Positions 1 through 6,959 of a stretch of 12,228 nt of DNA are shown here, piece by piece. The stretch's first letter is position 1. The number at the start of each line of letters is the position of its first letter. Both the position numbers and the translations under genes were made by a program. This DNA comes from Firm-04 sp946413695 (GTDB lineage Bacteria; Bacillota; Clostridia; Oscillospirales; Ruminococcaceae): positions 1 to 12,228 of the forward strand of contig CAMKLV010000085.1 in assembly GCA_946413695.1 (NCBI GenBank), written 5' to 3'. The notes beneath the pieces are model-generated. The model did not search any database and was not told the origin of the DNA. It saw nothing but the letters and a program-made list of their open reading frames with translations.

Positions 1-4
1 ATTA

Positions 5-35
5 GCCCCTCTGCGTTGCTCGCAGAGGGGCTTTG
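5..35 (+). terminator. Terminator-like hairpin at the left edge
   Basis: A perfect 11-bp stem (5-15 with 21-31, GCCCCTCTGCG / CGCAGAGGGGC) with a 5-base loop is followed on the plus strand by CTTTG. It could end a plus-strand gene left of the window. Because it is palindromic it could also help end the minus-strand genes to its right. The U tract is short, so strength is uncertain. Confidence 0.6.
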
Positions 36-46
36 TGGACAGGCTG

Positions 47-86
47 AGCCGCTCCAATCTGCTGATTGAAGCGGCTTTGTTTGTTT
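47..86 (+). terminator. Second terminator-like hairpin
   Basis: AGCCGCT (47-53) pairs with AGCGGCT (70-76). The stem continues through CAAT/ATTG after one mismatch, with a 6-base loop and a T-rich tail (TTTGTTTGTTT) on the plus strand. It lies directly after the stop of the minus-strand lipoprotein gene and probably serves both directions between convergent units. Its stem resembles the terminator at 12131-12172. Confidence 0.55.
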
Positions 87-276
87 ACATTTGCGGGGGC
101 AATTCAGTTTCCGTAGTGTTTTCTGCGGTCTCCGCGAAGGCGCTGAGATCAAGCGAATAATTCTCGATCAGCGATTCGTCCGGCGCGGGGCCGTATGCAC
201 AGCCGAAAAAGCTTGAGACGGAAAGCACACTGACGCAGAGCATCGAAGTGAGCTTCTTTTTATCTGCGTGTTTCAT
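85..276 (-). CDS. Small putative lipoprotein with a YGPAP motif
   Basis: A 63-residue protein with a basic start (MKHADKKK), a hydrophobic stretch at about 9-25 and a Cys at 26 after Gly, which suggests signal peptidase II processing. The lipobox is atypical, with Phe at -3 and -2. YGPAP follows at once (28-32), then an acidic, Thr-rich tail. The ATG at 276 was chosen because GAGGG lies about 8 bases upstream; a longer reading frame from 336 would overlap the galM-like gene and lacks this site. The gene starts 28 bases after the galM-like stop, so the two are probably cotranscribed. It resembles the lipoprotein at 6960 in its MKH start, short length and YGP motif near the lipid Cys. I infer that it may be an additional substrate of the radical SAM enzyme at 11027. 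No other function is recognisable. Confidence 0.65.
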   Translation of the reverse strand: MKHADKKKLTSMLCVSVLSVSSFFGCAYGPAPDESLIENYSLDLSAFAETAENTTETELPPQM

Positions 277-304
277 GCGAGCACCCTCTTTTCGCGTTTG
301 TCGC

Positions 305-1309
305 TCAGACGGTGAAGAACCGCTGATTCGCCTCAAATGCGCAGTGCGGTCTGAGCTCCTGATAGCCTGTGACCTCCGGCGGCAGATTAAGATTCGGTGC
401 GTCGATCATCGCGGTCATCGGTTCCGGACAGAAGTAGCCGTTGAAGCCCTTGTCATTCCAGATGATCCAGAACTTGTATTCGGGGCTGACCTCATAGCAG
501 ATTTTTCTGCCGGAAGGCTCATCCTCAACGATTGCGCCGTAGAAATCCTGACCGTCCAGCTTGCCGGCCTCTGCCTGATACATATCGTTATCGAGGTTCT
601 GGAGCACCGGGCATTTTGTGCCGTTCTTGTATTCGAGGTCGGAGAGCTTCAGGTCGAGCAGACGCTCGGTCGGCAGGCAGCGCTCATTGAGCTCGCAGCG
701 CTTTCCGATCGGAACCATCAGGCGCATATCCTCGGGCTTTGCGCCGTCAAGGAACGGAGCCTGAATGGTGGTGTGCGTTGCAATGGAGATCGGCAGTGCC
801 TTCTCCGAAAGATTGATCATTGCGATCTTGTGCTCCAGACCGTATTCGCTCAGCGTGAAGGTCAGCTCCACGCGGAAGCGCAGCGGAAGATACTGGAAGA
901 ACGGATCCTTTTCATCGTAGTCATATGCGGTTTTCACGACTGCGCAGTTTTCGTCCGCATGATGCGAAATGACGGTATGTACGCGCTTGTGCAGAAAACC
1001 GTGGATATGGTTGTGATAGGGTTCAGCCTCATTGACCGGCAGCTGATAGACAGCATCCGAGGTTTTCAGGATGCCGTCAGCAAAGCGGTTCGGGAGATAG
1101 AGTGTCGGCAGTCCCCAGACCTCAGCGGACTGCATCAGAGATTCAGCGGTGTTATCCGGAGAATAGCGAAAAACATCAATATTGTGCTTTACATCCCGAA
1201 GGCGGATGACATTTGAACCGATCTCATAGGCAATATAAGCCTCATATCCGCCGGCGGAAAGCATGATGCAGGGCGTACCGTTGAGGGTAGTTTGCTGTGT
1301 TGCATTCAT
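305..1309 (-). CDS. Aldose 1-epimerase (galactose mutarotase) family protein
   Basis: A 334-residue cytosolic protein of the aldose 1-epimerase family, which interconverts alpha and beta anomers of sugars such as galactose or glucose. The family signature is visible: LPNRFADG with Arg75, and HNHIHGFLH (99-107), where a His of the NHxHG motif is a known catalytic or substrate-binding residue. A second His-containing stretch, ATHTTIQAPF, lies downstream, as the second catalytic His does in this fold. Length is normal for the family. The ATG at 1309 is preceded by AAGGAGG about 13 bases upstream, and a sigma-A-type promoter lies at 1376-1404. The lipoprotein gene at 276 follows 28 bases downstream. 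The exact sugar cannot be told from sequence, and no other galactose-pathway gene is in the window, so I do not assign galM firmly. Confidence 0.85.
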   Translation of the reverse strand: MNATQQTTLNGTPCIMLSAGGYEAYIAYEIGSNVIRLRDVKHNIDVFRYSPDNTAESLMQSAEVWGLPTLYLPNRFADGILKTSDAVYQLPVNEAEPYHNHIHGFLHKRVHTVISHHADENCAVVKTAYDYDEKDPFFQYLPLRFRVELTFTLSEYGLEHKIAMINLSEKALPISIATHTTIQAPFLDGAKPEDMRLMVPIGKRCELNERCLPTERLLDLKLSDLEYKNGTKCPVLQNLDNDMYQAEAGKLDGQDFYGAIVEDEPSGRKICYEVSPEYKFWIIWNDKGFNGYFCPEPMTAMIDAPNLNLPPEVTGYQELRPHCAFEANQRFFTV

Positions 1310-1375
1310 GATACAGATTTATCCTCCTTACTCAGTTCTATATATTTATAGTAATCCAATGATTCACTTTAGTAT

Positions 1376-1404
1376 ATCATATTTTCATCAAAAACGCAAG
1401 TCAA
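1376..1404 (-). promoter_or_regulatory. Sigma-A-type promoter of the aldose epimerase gene
   Basis: Reading the minus strand, TTGACT (1404-1399) is followed by a 17-base spacer and TATGAT (1381-1376). It sits about 65 bases upstream of the epimerase start. A further TATACT overlaps just downstream (1376-1371). Confidence 0.6.
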
Positions 1405-1487
1405 ACAGAACTTTTTGTCAATCTGTACGAATCTTTCCGCAAATTTTGGGCATATCGTGAAAGAACAGGTGTCGGATTCTGACGAAT

Positions 1488-1531
1488 CAAAAAAGGACGC
1501 CCTGCACGCGGGCGAATCCGCATACAGGGCG
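1488..1531 (-). terminator. Rho-independent terminator of the DUF378 gene
   Basis: On the minus strand a 14-bp stem with two G-T wobbles (1531-1518 with 1511-1498) and a 6-base loop is followed by TCCTTTTTT. It lies 27 bases past the DUF378 stop and separates that gene from the epimerase promoter. Confidence 0.8.
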
Positions 1532-1558
1532 CATGAGAAAGGGGGGGACGGGATTGCG

Positions 1559-1768
1559 TCAGACCTCGGCGCGCACAGGAGAGCGGTCGCGGAACAGGAA
1601 CGAAATACACCAGACGGCAGAAATTGCCACCAGAATGTAGATCAGCCTGCTCACAACGGACGCGGCACCGCCGAACATCCATGCGACGAGATCAAGCTCA
1701 AAGATCCCGACGAGCCCCCAGTTGATACCGCCGATGACCAGCAGTATCAGAGCCAGCTTATCCCACAT
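1559..1768 (-). CDS. DUF378 family small membrane protein (YuzA-like)
   Basis: A 69-residue protein with two predicted membrane segments (about 4-24 and 38-60). INWGLVGIFELDLVAWMFGG is characteristic of the DUF378 family, whose members are short inner-membrane proteins of unknown function. I chose the ATG at 1768 over the in-frame ATG at 1783 because GAGGA lies 8 bases upstream of it, whereas nothing like a ribosome binding site precedes 1783. It stands alone, divergent from the sigma factor gene at 2073, and ends in its own terminator. A possible promoter (TTGACT at 1962-1957, 18-base spacer, TACGAT at 1938-1933, minus strand) would give a leader of about 150 bases containing an 11-bp inverted repeat. 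Confidence 0.8.
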   Translation of the reverse strand: MWDKLALILLVIGGINWGLVGIFELDLVAWMFGGAASVVSRLIYILVAISAVWCISFLFRDRSPVRAEV

Positions 1769-1791
1769 CGTTTGTTTCCTCATTTCGTGGA

Positions 1792-1825
1792 TTTGCAGCG
1801 CACGGGAGGGATCATGCGCTGCAAA
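1792..1825. repeat. 11-bp inverted repeat upstream of the DUF378 gene
   Basis: TTTGCAGCGCA (1792-1802) and TGCGCTGCAAA (1815-1825) are perfect inverted copies around a 12-base loop. In the minus-strand leader the loop reads as a CCCTCCC-like, anti-Shine-Dalgarno sequence about 24 bases before the first ATG (1783). There is no U tract, so it is not an evident terminator. Confidence 0.5.
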
Positions 1826-2072
1826 GGAGCTGCGCCGGAATCACTGCCGCGTCTGCGAAAGTAGTATATGCGGCGGCGGAGCGTTTATGCTTTTTTCTTC
1901 TGGTATTTTTTGCTGTGTTGAAAATGTGCAGAATCGTACAAATCGGGTCAGCTAAAAGTCAAAATGAAAAAAATTCAGAATTCTGTGATATTTTCTGCTC
2001 CTCAATCGTTTACAATATAGAGGCGCTTCTATTCACATACACATTCCAATCAGAACCGAGGTGAGTAACCCC

Positions 2073-2579
2073 GTGAATCCGGACGAAATGGAACAAATCT
2101 ATGACAAATACCACGAATCCGTTTATCGCTTAGCCTATGCATATACCAAAAACCGCGCAGACGCGGAGGATCTCACCTCTGAGGTGTTCCTCAAGCGCTT
2201 TACATGCGGAAAGAGTTTTGACTCCGAATCCCACGAGACCGCATGGATCATGCGCGTGACAATCAACCTTGCAAAGGATCTGCTCCGCTCATTCCGATAC
2301 CGGTTCACCGTCCCTTTGGAGGACGCGAACATCATATTTGAATCGCCGGAGGAGAGCGAGGTCTGGCACGCCGTCATGAATCTGCCGGCAAAATACCGCT
2401 CCGTGATCCACCTCTATTATTACGAGGGCTATTCCGTCGCGGAGATCGCAAAGATGAACGGAAAATCTGAAACCGCAATCCAGACACAGCTTTACAGGGC
2501 ACGTAAGCTGTTGAAACATGCGCTTGGAGAGGAGTTTACTGATGAAACGAATTCAGCAATATTGCAGCGCAATGGATAA
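2073..2579 (+). CDS. ECF-type RNA polymerase sigma factor
   Basis: A 168-residue sigma-70 family factor of the extracytoplasmic function group, which directs RNA polymerase to a stress- or envelope-linked regulon. Region 2 is at the N terminus (YDKYHESVYRLAYAYTK, then ADAEDLTSEVFLK). Region 4, a helix-turn-helix, is at the C-terminal half (LPAKYRSVIHLYYYEGYS, then VAEIAKMNGKSETAIQTQL). Regions 1 and 3 are absent, as expected. The GTG at 2073 has GAGGTGA 8 bases upstream; an in-frame GTG at 2061 overlaps that site and is less likely, and an ATG at 2088 lacks one. The end overlaps the next gene by 38 bases, the usual arrangement for a sigma factor and its membrane anti-sigma partner. No clear autoregulatory ECF promoter was found. 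Confidence 0.88.
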   Translation: MNPDEMEQIYDKYHESVYRLAYAYTKNRADAEDLTSEVFLKRFTCGKSFDSESHETAWIMRVTINLAKDLLRSFRYRFTVPLEDANIIFESPEESEVWHAVMNLPAKYRSVIHLYYYEGYSVAEIAKMNGKSETAIQTQLYRARKLLKHALGEEFTDETNSAILQRNG

Positions 2580-4356
2580 GCTCCGGCACGATCCTGCCTG
2601 CAAACAGGAGGTTCTCAATATGGCACAGCAAAAACATATTCATGTGACGAAGCGCAGCGGAAAGATCGCAGGCACCGCGATTGCAGCGGCACTGCTGGCT
2701 GCGAATGTCGGCGGCGGCTATCTGCTGCTGCACGGCAGAAATCAGGCGCTCAATCCGCCCGCCGCCACAGAAATCGAATCGGAGATCGAACTTTCCGCGG
2801 CATCCGAAAATGCCGCAGTTCCCTGCTATGTTGACCGCATGCAGGCGTATTATACCGCGTTGACCGGCGAGCCCTGCGATTTTGATTTCACAGGTTTCGG
2901 CAGGGATTTCGAGGGCGTTTCCGCAGAGGATGAAGACTGGCGCGTCGAGCTGAAAGCTGTCACCGGCTGCGACTGGGTGCTCTATTATTTCTATGACGTG
3001 ACACCGCTGAAGGGGCAGAACTGGGAGCAGTTCCAGCACGAGTTCCCGCGTATGACTGCTGAAGTTTTCGGCGGCGGCTGGACCGATCATTCTGAAGGCT
3101 GCGGAACGATTCCGGATGCAGAACATACCCTTGAGGACGGTGCATGGCATTGCTATGGCAGAGTCATCAATACTTCCGGCGCCCCGTTTTTCCGGGCAGA
3201 CAAAACAATGTGTGTGCGTGCAGCGATTCCGACTTCTGATACGGACACCGAAGCTGCAAGAGAGCCGCTCGATTTTGTCAGTACGGAATATCCGCTGACA
3301 GAAGAAACCGGTTTCAACAACATCTTTGAAACATTCTACAAAGGAAACGGCGCATTGAAGCTCGGCATGGAGCCGAAGATGACGCGCTATGCAGTCACAC
3401 CGTTCGGCATGATCTTTTTCAGTGATTCTTACGAGACCGGCAATGATGAGAACAATTCCTATACTGACTTCGGCGAGCAGTCATTTGACATCACATTTAC
3501 AAGTATTGATGACGGCACGGCAACGAAGATCGCTGTAAAGGACGGTATCATCGGATACCGCGAATCAGCAGGCACCGGCATCGAATACAGCTTTGCAGCG
3601 TTTGAACGTCCGCTGGATCTGACAAAATTCACACCGGAAGCAAATGTGCAGACAGCAGAAGCCGAAACACCGGAAACAGAACCCGCAGCAGAACAATCCG
3701 AAAATGATTTCATCGCCGTGCCGCGCAAGGCACCGGCAGACGTACCGTGTGTTGTATATAGCGCAAGGAATACGCAGAATGGTGAACCGGTGGACGCCAT
3801 TGCGGACTGTTATCCGGACACAACAGCAGAGGCGCGTGCGGAGTTTGAGCAGGTCGCAGTTTACAGCCGCTATGTAAAGCTGCTGGTGAACGGCAAAGAG
3901 CTGAAAGGCATCGGAGAGGAAATCTCGCCGGATGAAAACAATATGCTGAACGTTACCTTTGCGTGGACACCGGATGAGACTGTGAAGAATCAGAATATCT
4001 CGATCGACATCCGGCCGGAACCGATCTTTGATGATCCGCTCATATACGGAAAATCCGAGGGGGAGAACATTGTAATCATTGAACCTTATGAATTCAAGGA
4101 CTATGTGGATCCCGAGACAAATGAAGTGCATCCTTCTTCGATTCCGGAAGCAATCGCAGCATTCACGCCCGATCCGACAGCAGAGAATTGTGTTCCGATG
4201 CGCTATTCGATGCAGATTGATATGAGTAAGGTCAATCTGACGGAATCGCCGCGCGGCAAGCAGCTGTCATTCCTGATTGACTACCACGCCGCTGATACTT
4301 CCGACACCGAAAAGGATATCATCTTCCGTCAGGAATTTATCCTGATGGTAAAGTAA
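2542..4356 (+). CDS. Single-pass membrane protein, probable anti-sigma factor with large external domain
   Basis: A 604-residue protein with a short cytosolic N-terminal part (about 1-41), one hydrophobic segment (about 42-63, rich in Ala, Gly and Leu) and an external region of about 540 residues. The external region falls in two halves joined by an acidic Glu/Thr/Pro linker near 365-390. The ATG at 2542 is preceded by GGAGAGGAG with a 7-base gap; a longer frame from 2518 has no such support. It begins inside the sigma factor gene, which suggests translational coupling. I infer that it holds the sigma factor at the membrane and senses an external signal. No zinc-finger anti-sigma (HxxxCxxC) motif is visible and I do not recognise the external domains, so the role rests on position and topology. 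Confidence 0.65.
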   Translation: MKRIQQYCSAMDKLRHDPACKQEVLNMAQQKHIHVTKRSGKIAGTAIAAALLAANVGGGYLLLHGRNQALNPPAATEIESEIELSAASENAAVPCYVDRMQAYYTALTGEPCDFDFTGFGRDFEGVSAEDEDWRVELKAVTGCDWVLYYFYDVTPLKGQNWEQFQHEFPRMTAEVFGGGWTDHSEGCGTIPDAEHTLEDGAWHCYGRVINTSGAPFFRADKTMCVRAAIPTSDTDTEAAREPLDFVSTEYPLTEETGFNNIFETFYKGNGALKLGMEPKMTRYAVTPFGMIFFSDSYETGNDENNSYTDFGEQSFDITFTSIDDGTATKIAVKDGIIGYRESAGTGIEYSFAAFERPLDLTKFTPEANVQTAEAETPETEPAAEQSENDFIAVPRKAPADVPCVVYSARNTQNGEPVDAIADCYPDTTAEARAEFEQVAVYSRYVKLLVNGKELKGIGEEISPDENNMLNVTFAWTPDETVKNQNISIDIRPEPIFDDPLIYGKSEGENIVIIEPYEFKDYVDPETNEVHPSSIPEAIAAFTPDPTAENCVPMRYSMQIDMSKVNLTESPRGKQLSFLIDYHAADTSDTEKDIIFRQEFILMVK

Positions 4357-4379
4357 GCCGTTCCCCGATACAGAATCAG

Positions 4380-4420
4380 AAACCGCCGCTCTGTTTTGCG
4401 CAACAGGGCGGCGGTTTGAT
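4380..4420 (+). terminator. Terminator after the sigma/anti-sigma pair
   Basis: A 16-bp stem with one G-T wobble (4380-4395 with 4402-4417, core AAACCGCCGC / GCGGCGGTTT) and a 6-base loop lies 24 bases past the stop. The tail TTTGATTT is only moderately T-rich. Confidence 0.7.
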
Positions 4421-4518
4421 TTCGGGCAGCACAATCCACGGGAATCAAAGCGCCCGCCTGCATTGATCGAAAGCACTCCGGCAAGAAGACCGTTTCACAA
4501 AAGATTCCTTCTCTCCGG

Positions 4519-4547
4519 TTGCTTTTTACGTTATAATGTGCTATAAT
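4519..4547 (+). promoter_or_regulatory. Sigma-A promoter of the GNAT gene pair
   Basis: TTGCTT (4519-4524), a 17-base spacer and TATAAT (4542-4547). A second TATAAT lies at 4532-4537 but has only a weak -35 partner. The -10 box ends 5 bases before the ATG at 4553, so transcription should start at or next to that ATG. Confidence 0.65.
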
Positions 4548-4552
4548 ATATA

Positions 4553-5065
4553 ATGTATGAGCAGACGCGGAAGGAGGCGGCAGCAACGGAGATTCAGATT
4601 CGTATGGCAGAGCAGCAGGATATCCCTGCGCTGTGCAGACTGCGGCTTGCATATTTTGATGAGGAATTCGGGCGCCTGCCGCAGGAGCAGCTTTCGGCGA
4701 TCGCGGCGCAGCTTCCGGACTATTTTGCAGCGCATCTCGGGGCTGACTGCATCGTTGCAGCGGCAGAGACACCGGAGGGCGCGCTCATCGCAAACGCTAT
4801 ATTGATGATCGAGGAGAAACCGGCAAATCCGTTCTTCCCGAACGGCAGGACGGGTTATGTCCTCGGCGTTTTCACAGAGCCCGGATATCGCGGCAAAGGC
4901 ATCGCCACACGCATGATGCAGCTGATTCAGGATGCGGCAAAAGAACGCAGACTCGATCAGGTGACGCTCTCCGCAAGTGATATGGGCAAAAGCATCTACG
5001 AAAAAATCGGATTCCGCGTGAAGCACTCGAAATTCACCGAAATGGAATGGAGACCCGCGGAATGA
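4553..5065 (+). CDS. GNAT family N-acetyltransferase
   Basis: A 170-residue protein of the Gcn5-related acetyltransferase fold, which moves an acetyl group from acetyl-CoA to an amine; the substrate cannot be told. The acetyl-CoA pyrophosphate-binding loop is clear (TEPGYRGKGIATRMM, an RGKGIA form of Q/RxxGxG/A). Strand beta-4 (YVLGVF) precedes it, and the C-terminal SIYEKIGF is typical. The start is uncertain. The ATG at 4553 lies at the expected transcription start of the promoter at 4519, which implies a leaderless message. A perfect AAGGAGG (4571-4577) sits inside the frame but has no ATG at the right distance; only ACG 4586, ATT 4592 and a distant ATG 4604 follow, and 4604 would cut into the first strand of the fold. 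The stop overlaps the next start by 4 bases, so the two are co-translated. Confidence 0.8.
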   Translation: MYEQTRKEAAATEIQIRMAEQQDIPALCRLRLAYFDEEFGRLPQEQLSAIAAQLPDYFAAHLGADCIVAAAETPEGALIANAILMIEEKPANPFFPNGRTGYVLGVFTEPGYRGKGIATRMMQLIQDAAKERRLDQVTLSASDMGKSIYEKIGFRVKHSKFTEMEWRPAE

Positions 5066-5616
5066 AGCACTGCGGCACACAGACAATTGAAACGCCGCGG
5101 CTGATCCTGCGCCGCTTTCTGCCGGAGGACGCCGCCGATATGCTGCGGAACTGGGCATCTGATCCGGATGTGCAGCATGAATACGGCGAGCCGACTTATG
5201 AAACATCGGATGCCGTGCAGAGTCTGCTGCAAACGTATCTTGCAGGCTATGCGCAGCCGGATTTCTACCGCTGGGCAATCGTTGAACGCGCATCGGGGCA
5301 GAACATCGGGATGATTGCGTTCTGCAAGGTCTGGGCGGACTGCAAAACCGCCGAGATCGAATACTGCATCGGCGCGGATTTCTGGGGACACGGCTTTGCA
5401 GGCGAGGCGCTTGCGGCTGTCATCGCGTGGACATTTGCGCAGACGGGCTTTGCAAAGCTCGAAGCCTATCACCGCGCGGCAAATCCGAAATCGGGGCGCG
5501 TGCTGCAAAAATCCGCAATGCACCGGACAGAGACAGTTGAGCGGTTCAGGCGTGCAGGCGAATCGCCGGAGGGCGAAATCTGCTACTGCATCGAACGGGA
5601 TGCCGCGCAGGCATAA
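5062..5616 (+). CDS. RimJ/RimL-type GNAT acetyltransferase
   Basis: A 184-residue acetyltransferase of the RimJ/RimL (Acetyltransf_3) branch. The opening TIETPRLILRRFLPEDAADM is the standard entry into this family. WGHGFAGEAL is the acetyl-CoA loop (GxGxAxEA form), and a late N-P-K-S-G-R-V-L-Q-K segment matches the family's NxxSxxxxxK motif. Relatives acetylate ribosomal protein N termini or small molecules; the target here is unknown. I chose the ATG at 5062, which overlaps the previous stop as ATGA and has GGAG 9 bases upstream; an in-frame ATG at 5047 is possible. The gene probably shares the promoter at 4519. Confidence 0.82.
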   Translation: MKHCGTQTIETPRLILRRFLPEDAADMLRNWASDPDVQHEYGEPTYETSDAVQSLLQTYLAGYAQPDFYRWAIVERASGQNIGMIAFCKVWADCKTAEIEYCIGADFWGHGFAGEALAAVIAWTFAQTGFAKLEAYHRAANPKSGRVLQKSAMHRTETVERFRRAGESPEGEICYCIERDAAQA

Positions 5617-5682
5617 AAAACAGAAACAGAACACAGGAGAAACAAAACGCAGCGGAGCCATACTCCGCGGGAAGGATTCATT

Positions 5683-6693
5683 ATGGATATCGGAATTGAC
5701 CTCGGTACGGCGAATATCATTATCACGAAGCGCCGCAAGGGCGTTGTGCTGAACGAGCCCTCGGTGATCGCCTTCAACAAGCGCACCGAGCGCGTTGTCG
5801 CCGTCGGAGAGGAAGCCTATAAAATGGAGGGGCGCTCGCCGAAGTATATTGCGGTTGTGCATCCGCTGCAGGACGGCGTCATCTCGGATGATATTCTGAC
5901 GCAGGCGCTCATCCGCGAGCTGATTGATGTGGTCGCAGGTGCGCGCATCATCAAGCCGCGCATTGTCATCTGCGTCCCCTCCCTGATCACGGATGTGGAG
6001 AAGCGCGCAATCCTTGATGCAGCGATGAGCACCGGTTCGCGCAAGGTGCATCTGATTCAGGAGCCGCTCGCCGCACTGCTCGGCGCAGGCATCTCGATCA
6101 ACCGCCCTGTCGGACACATGGTTGTGGATATCGGCGGCGGCACAACGGATATCGCTGTGGTTTCGATGAACGGCATCGTGACGGCGCGCTCGCTGAAAAT
6201 CGCGGGCAACCGATTCGATCAGTCGATCATCCGCTATGTGCAGAACAAATATCAGATTCTGCTCGGTGCAAAATCCGCGGAGCAGGTGAAAAAATCGCTC
6301 TGCAATCTCTATAATCCGGCTGAGGATGTGATCGCGCAGGTCAAGGGGCGCAATATCTCGCGCGGCCTGCCGGATCAGTGCGACCTGAGCGAAGCGGAGC
6401 TTTCCGAGGCGCTTGAGGATGATATCAACGAAATCGGCGAGACGATCCGGCGCGTGCTGGAGGAAACACCGCCGGAGCTTGTCGGGGATATCTGCGCAAA
6501 CGGCATTCTGCTGACGGGCGGCGGCGCGCTGCTCGGCGGCCTGGAGCCCTATCTGACCCGTATGCTCGGCGTCCCCTGCCGCACGGCGAAGGACCCGCTG
6601 ACCTGTGTGGCACGCGGTACGGAAAAGGCATTCACACGCCGCGATATCCTGCTCGACGGCTTCGAGCGCATCGACGCATACACCCAGTCCTGA
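5683..6693 (+). CDS. mreB: MreB/Mbl-family actin-like cell shape protein
   Basis: A 336-residue bacterial actin. It forms membrane-associated filaments that guide the cell wall elongation machinery. The nucleotide-binding motifs are complete: phosphate 1 DLGTAN (6-11), phosphate 2 DIGGGTTD (149-156) and the adenosine loop LTGGGALLGG (277-286). EPLAALLGAG and GAKSAEQVKKSL are also typical. Length is normal. The ATG at 5683 has GGGAAGGA six bases upstream, and a small hairpin (5652-5657 with 5663-5668, GCGGAG/CTCCGC) abuts that site. It lies 66 bases after the second GNAT gene with no clear terminator between, so readthrough from the GNAT promoter is possible. mreC, mreD and the rodA-type genes are absent nearby, so this may be a paralogue such as Mbl or MreBH; sequence alone does not separate these. 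Confidence 0.88.
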   Translation: MDIGIDLGTANIIITKRRKGVVLNEPSVIAFNKRTERVVAVGEEAYKMEGRSPKYIAVVHPLQDGVISDDILTQALIRELIDVVAGARIIKPRIVICVPSLITDVEKRAILDAAMSTGSRKVHLIQEPLAALLGAGISINRPVGHMVVDIGGGTTDIAVVSMNGIVTARSLKIAGNRFDQSIIRYVQNKYQILLGAKSAEQVKKSLCNLYNPAEDVIAQVKGRNISRGLPDQCDLSEAELSEALEDDINEIGETIRRVLEETPPELVGDICANGILLTGGGALLGGLEPYLTRMLGVPCRTAKDPLTCVARGTEKAFTRRDILLDGFERIDAYTQS

Positions 6694-6710
6694 GCGAACA
6701 GAATCAAGCG

Positions 6711-6750
6711 ACGCTCCGAAGTGACAGCGGTCATTTCGGGGCGTTTTCTG
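6711..6750 (+). terminator. Terminator after mreB
   Basis: A 15-bp stem with two G-T wobbles (6711-6725 with 6730-6744, ACGCTCCGAAGTGAC / GTCATTTCGGGGCGT), a 4-base loop AGCG and the tail TTTCTG. It lies 17 bases past the mreB stop and separates it from the YGPP operon. Confidence 0.75.
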
Positions 6751-6888
6751 ATGCGAAGAAATAATTTGCGAAAACATCAGAAAAATCTAAATTTATGTGT
6801 AACCTTTCTGTGGAGTTTCTGGTCAGATATATTAGAAGGCAGAAAATACAGCCCCGATCGCGTATTTCTTAAATTTCGGCTTCGATTC

Positions 6889-6917
6889 TTGACAATATCT
6901 GGCAAACATGCTATAAT
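6889..6917 (+). promoter_or_regulatory. Perfect-consensus sigma-A promoter of the YGPP operon
   Basis: TTGACA (6889-6894), a 17-base spacer and TATAAT (6912-6917): every consensus base is present. Start of transcription is expected near 6924, giving a leader of about 36 bases. The region 6751-6888 before it is AT-rich and holds no gene or clear operator. So strong a promoter suggests abundant product. Confidence 0.85.
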
Positions 6918-6959
6918 AAAAGTGTATAGCCAAATTGACAGGAACGGGAGGCGGTCTGA

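Noticed and set aside
248..1216. A 322-codon plus-strand open frame opposite the aldose epimerase gene
   Set aside because: The minus-strand frame carries the NHxHG mutarotase motif, a promoter and AAGGAGG. The plus-strand frame has none of these and reads as a shadow.
1976..1985. Perfect 10-bp palindrome CAGAATTCTG upstream of the sigma factor gene
   Set aside because: It is short, does not extend on either side and is not placed on a convincing promoter. A 10-bp palindrome in AT-rich DNA can arise by chance.
2011..2016. TACAAT as a possible -10 box for the sigma factor gene
   Set aside because: No acceptable -35 element lies 16-18 bases upstream, and no ECF-type -35/-10 pair is evident, so I do not call a promoter.
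4996..6777. A 593-codon open frame on the minus strand opposite the second GNAT gene and mreB
   Set aside because: It lies antisense to two well-recognised genes, has no family signature, is rich in Arg, Cys and His as antisense frames of GC-rich genes are, and has no ribosome binding site of note.
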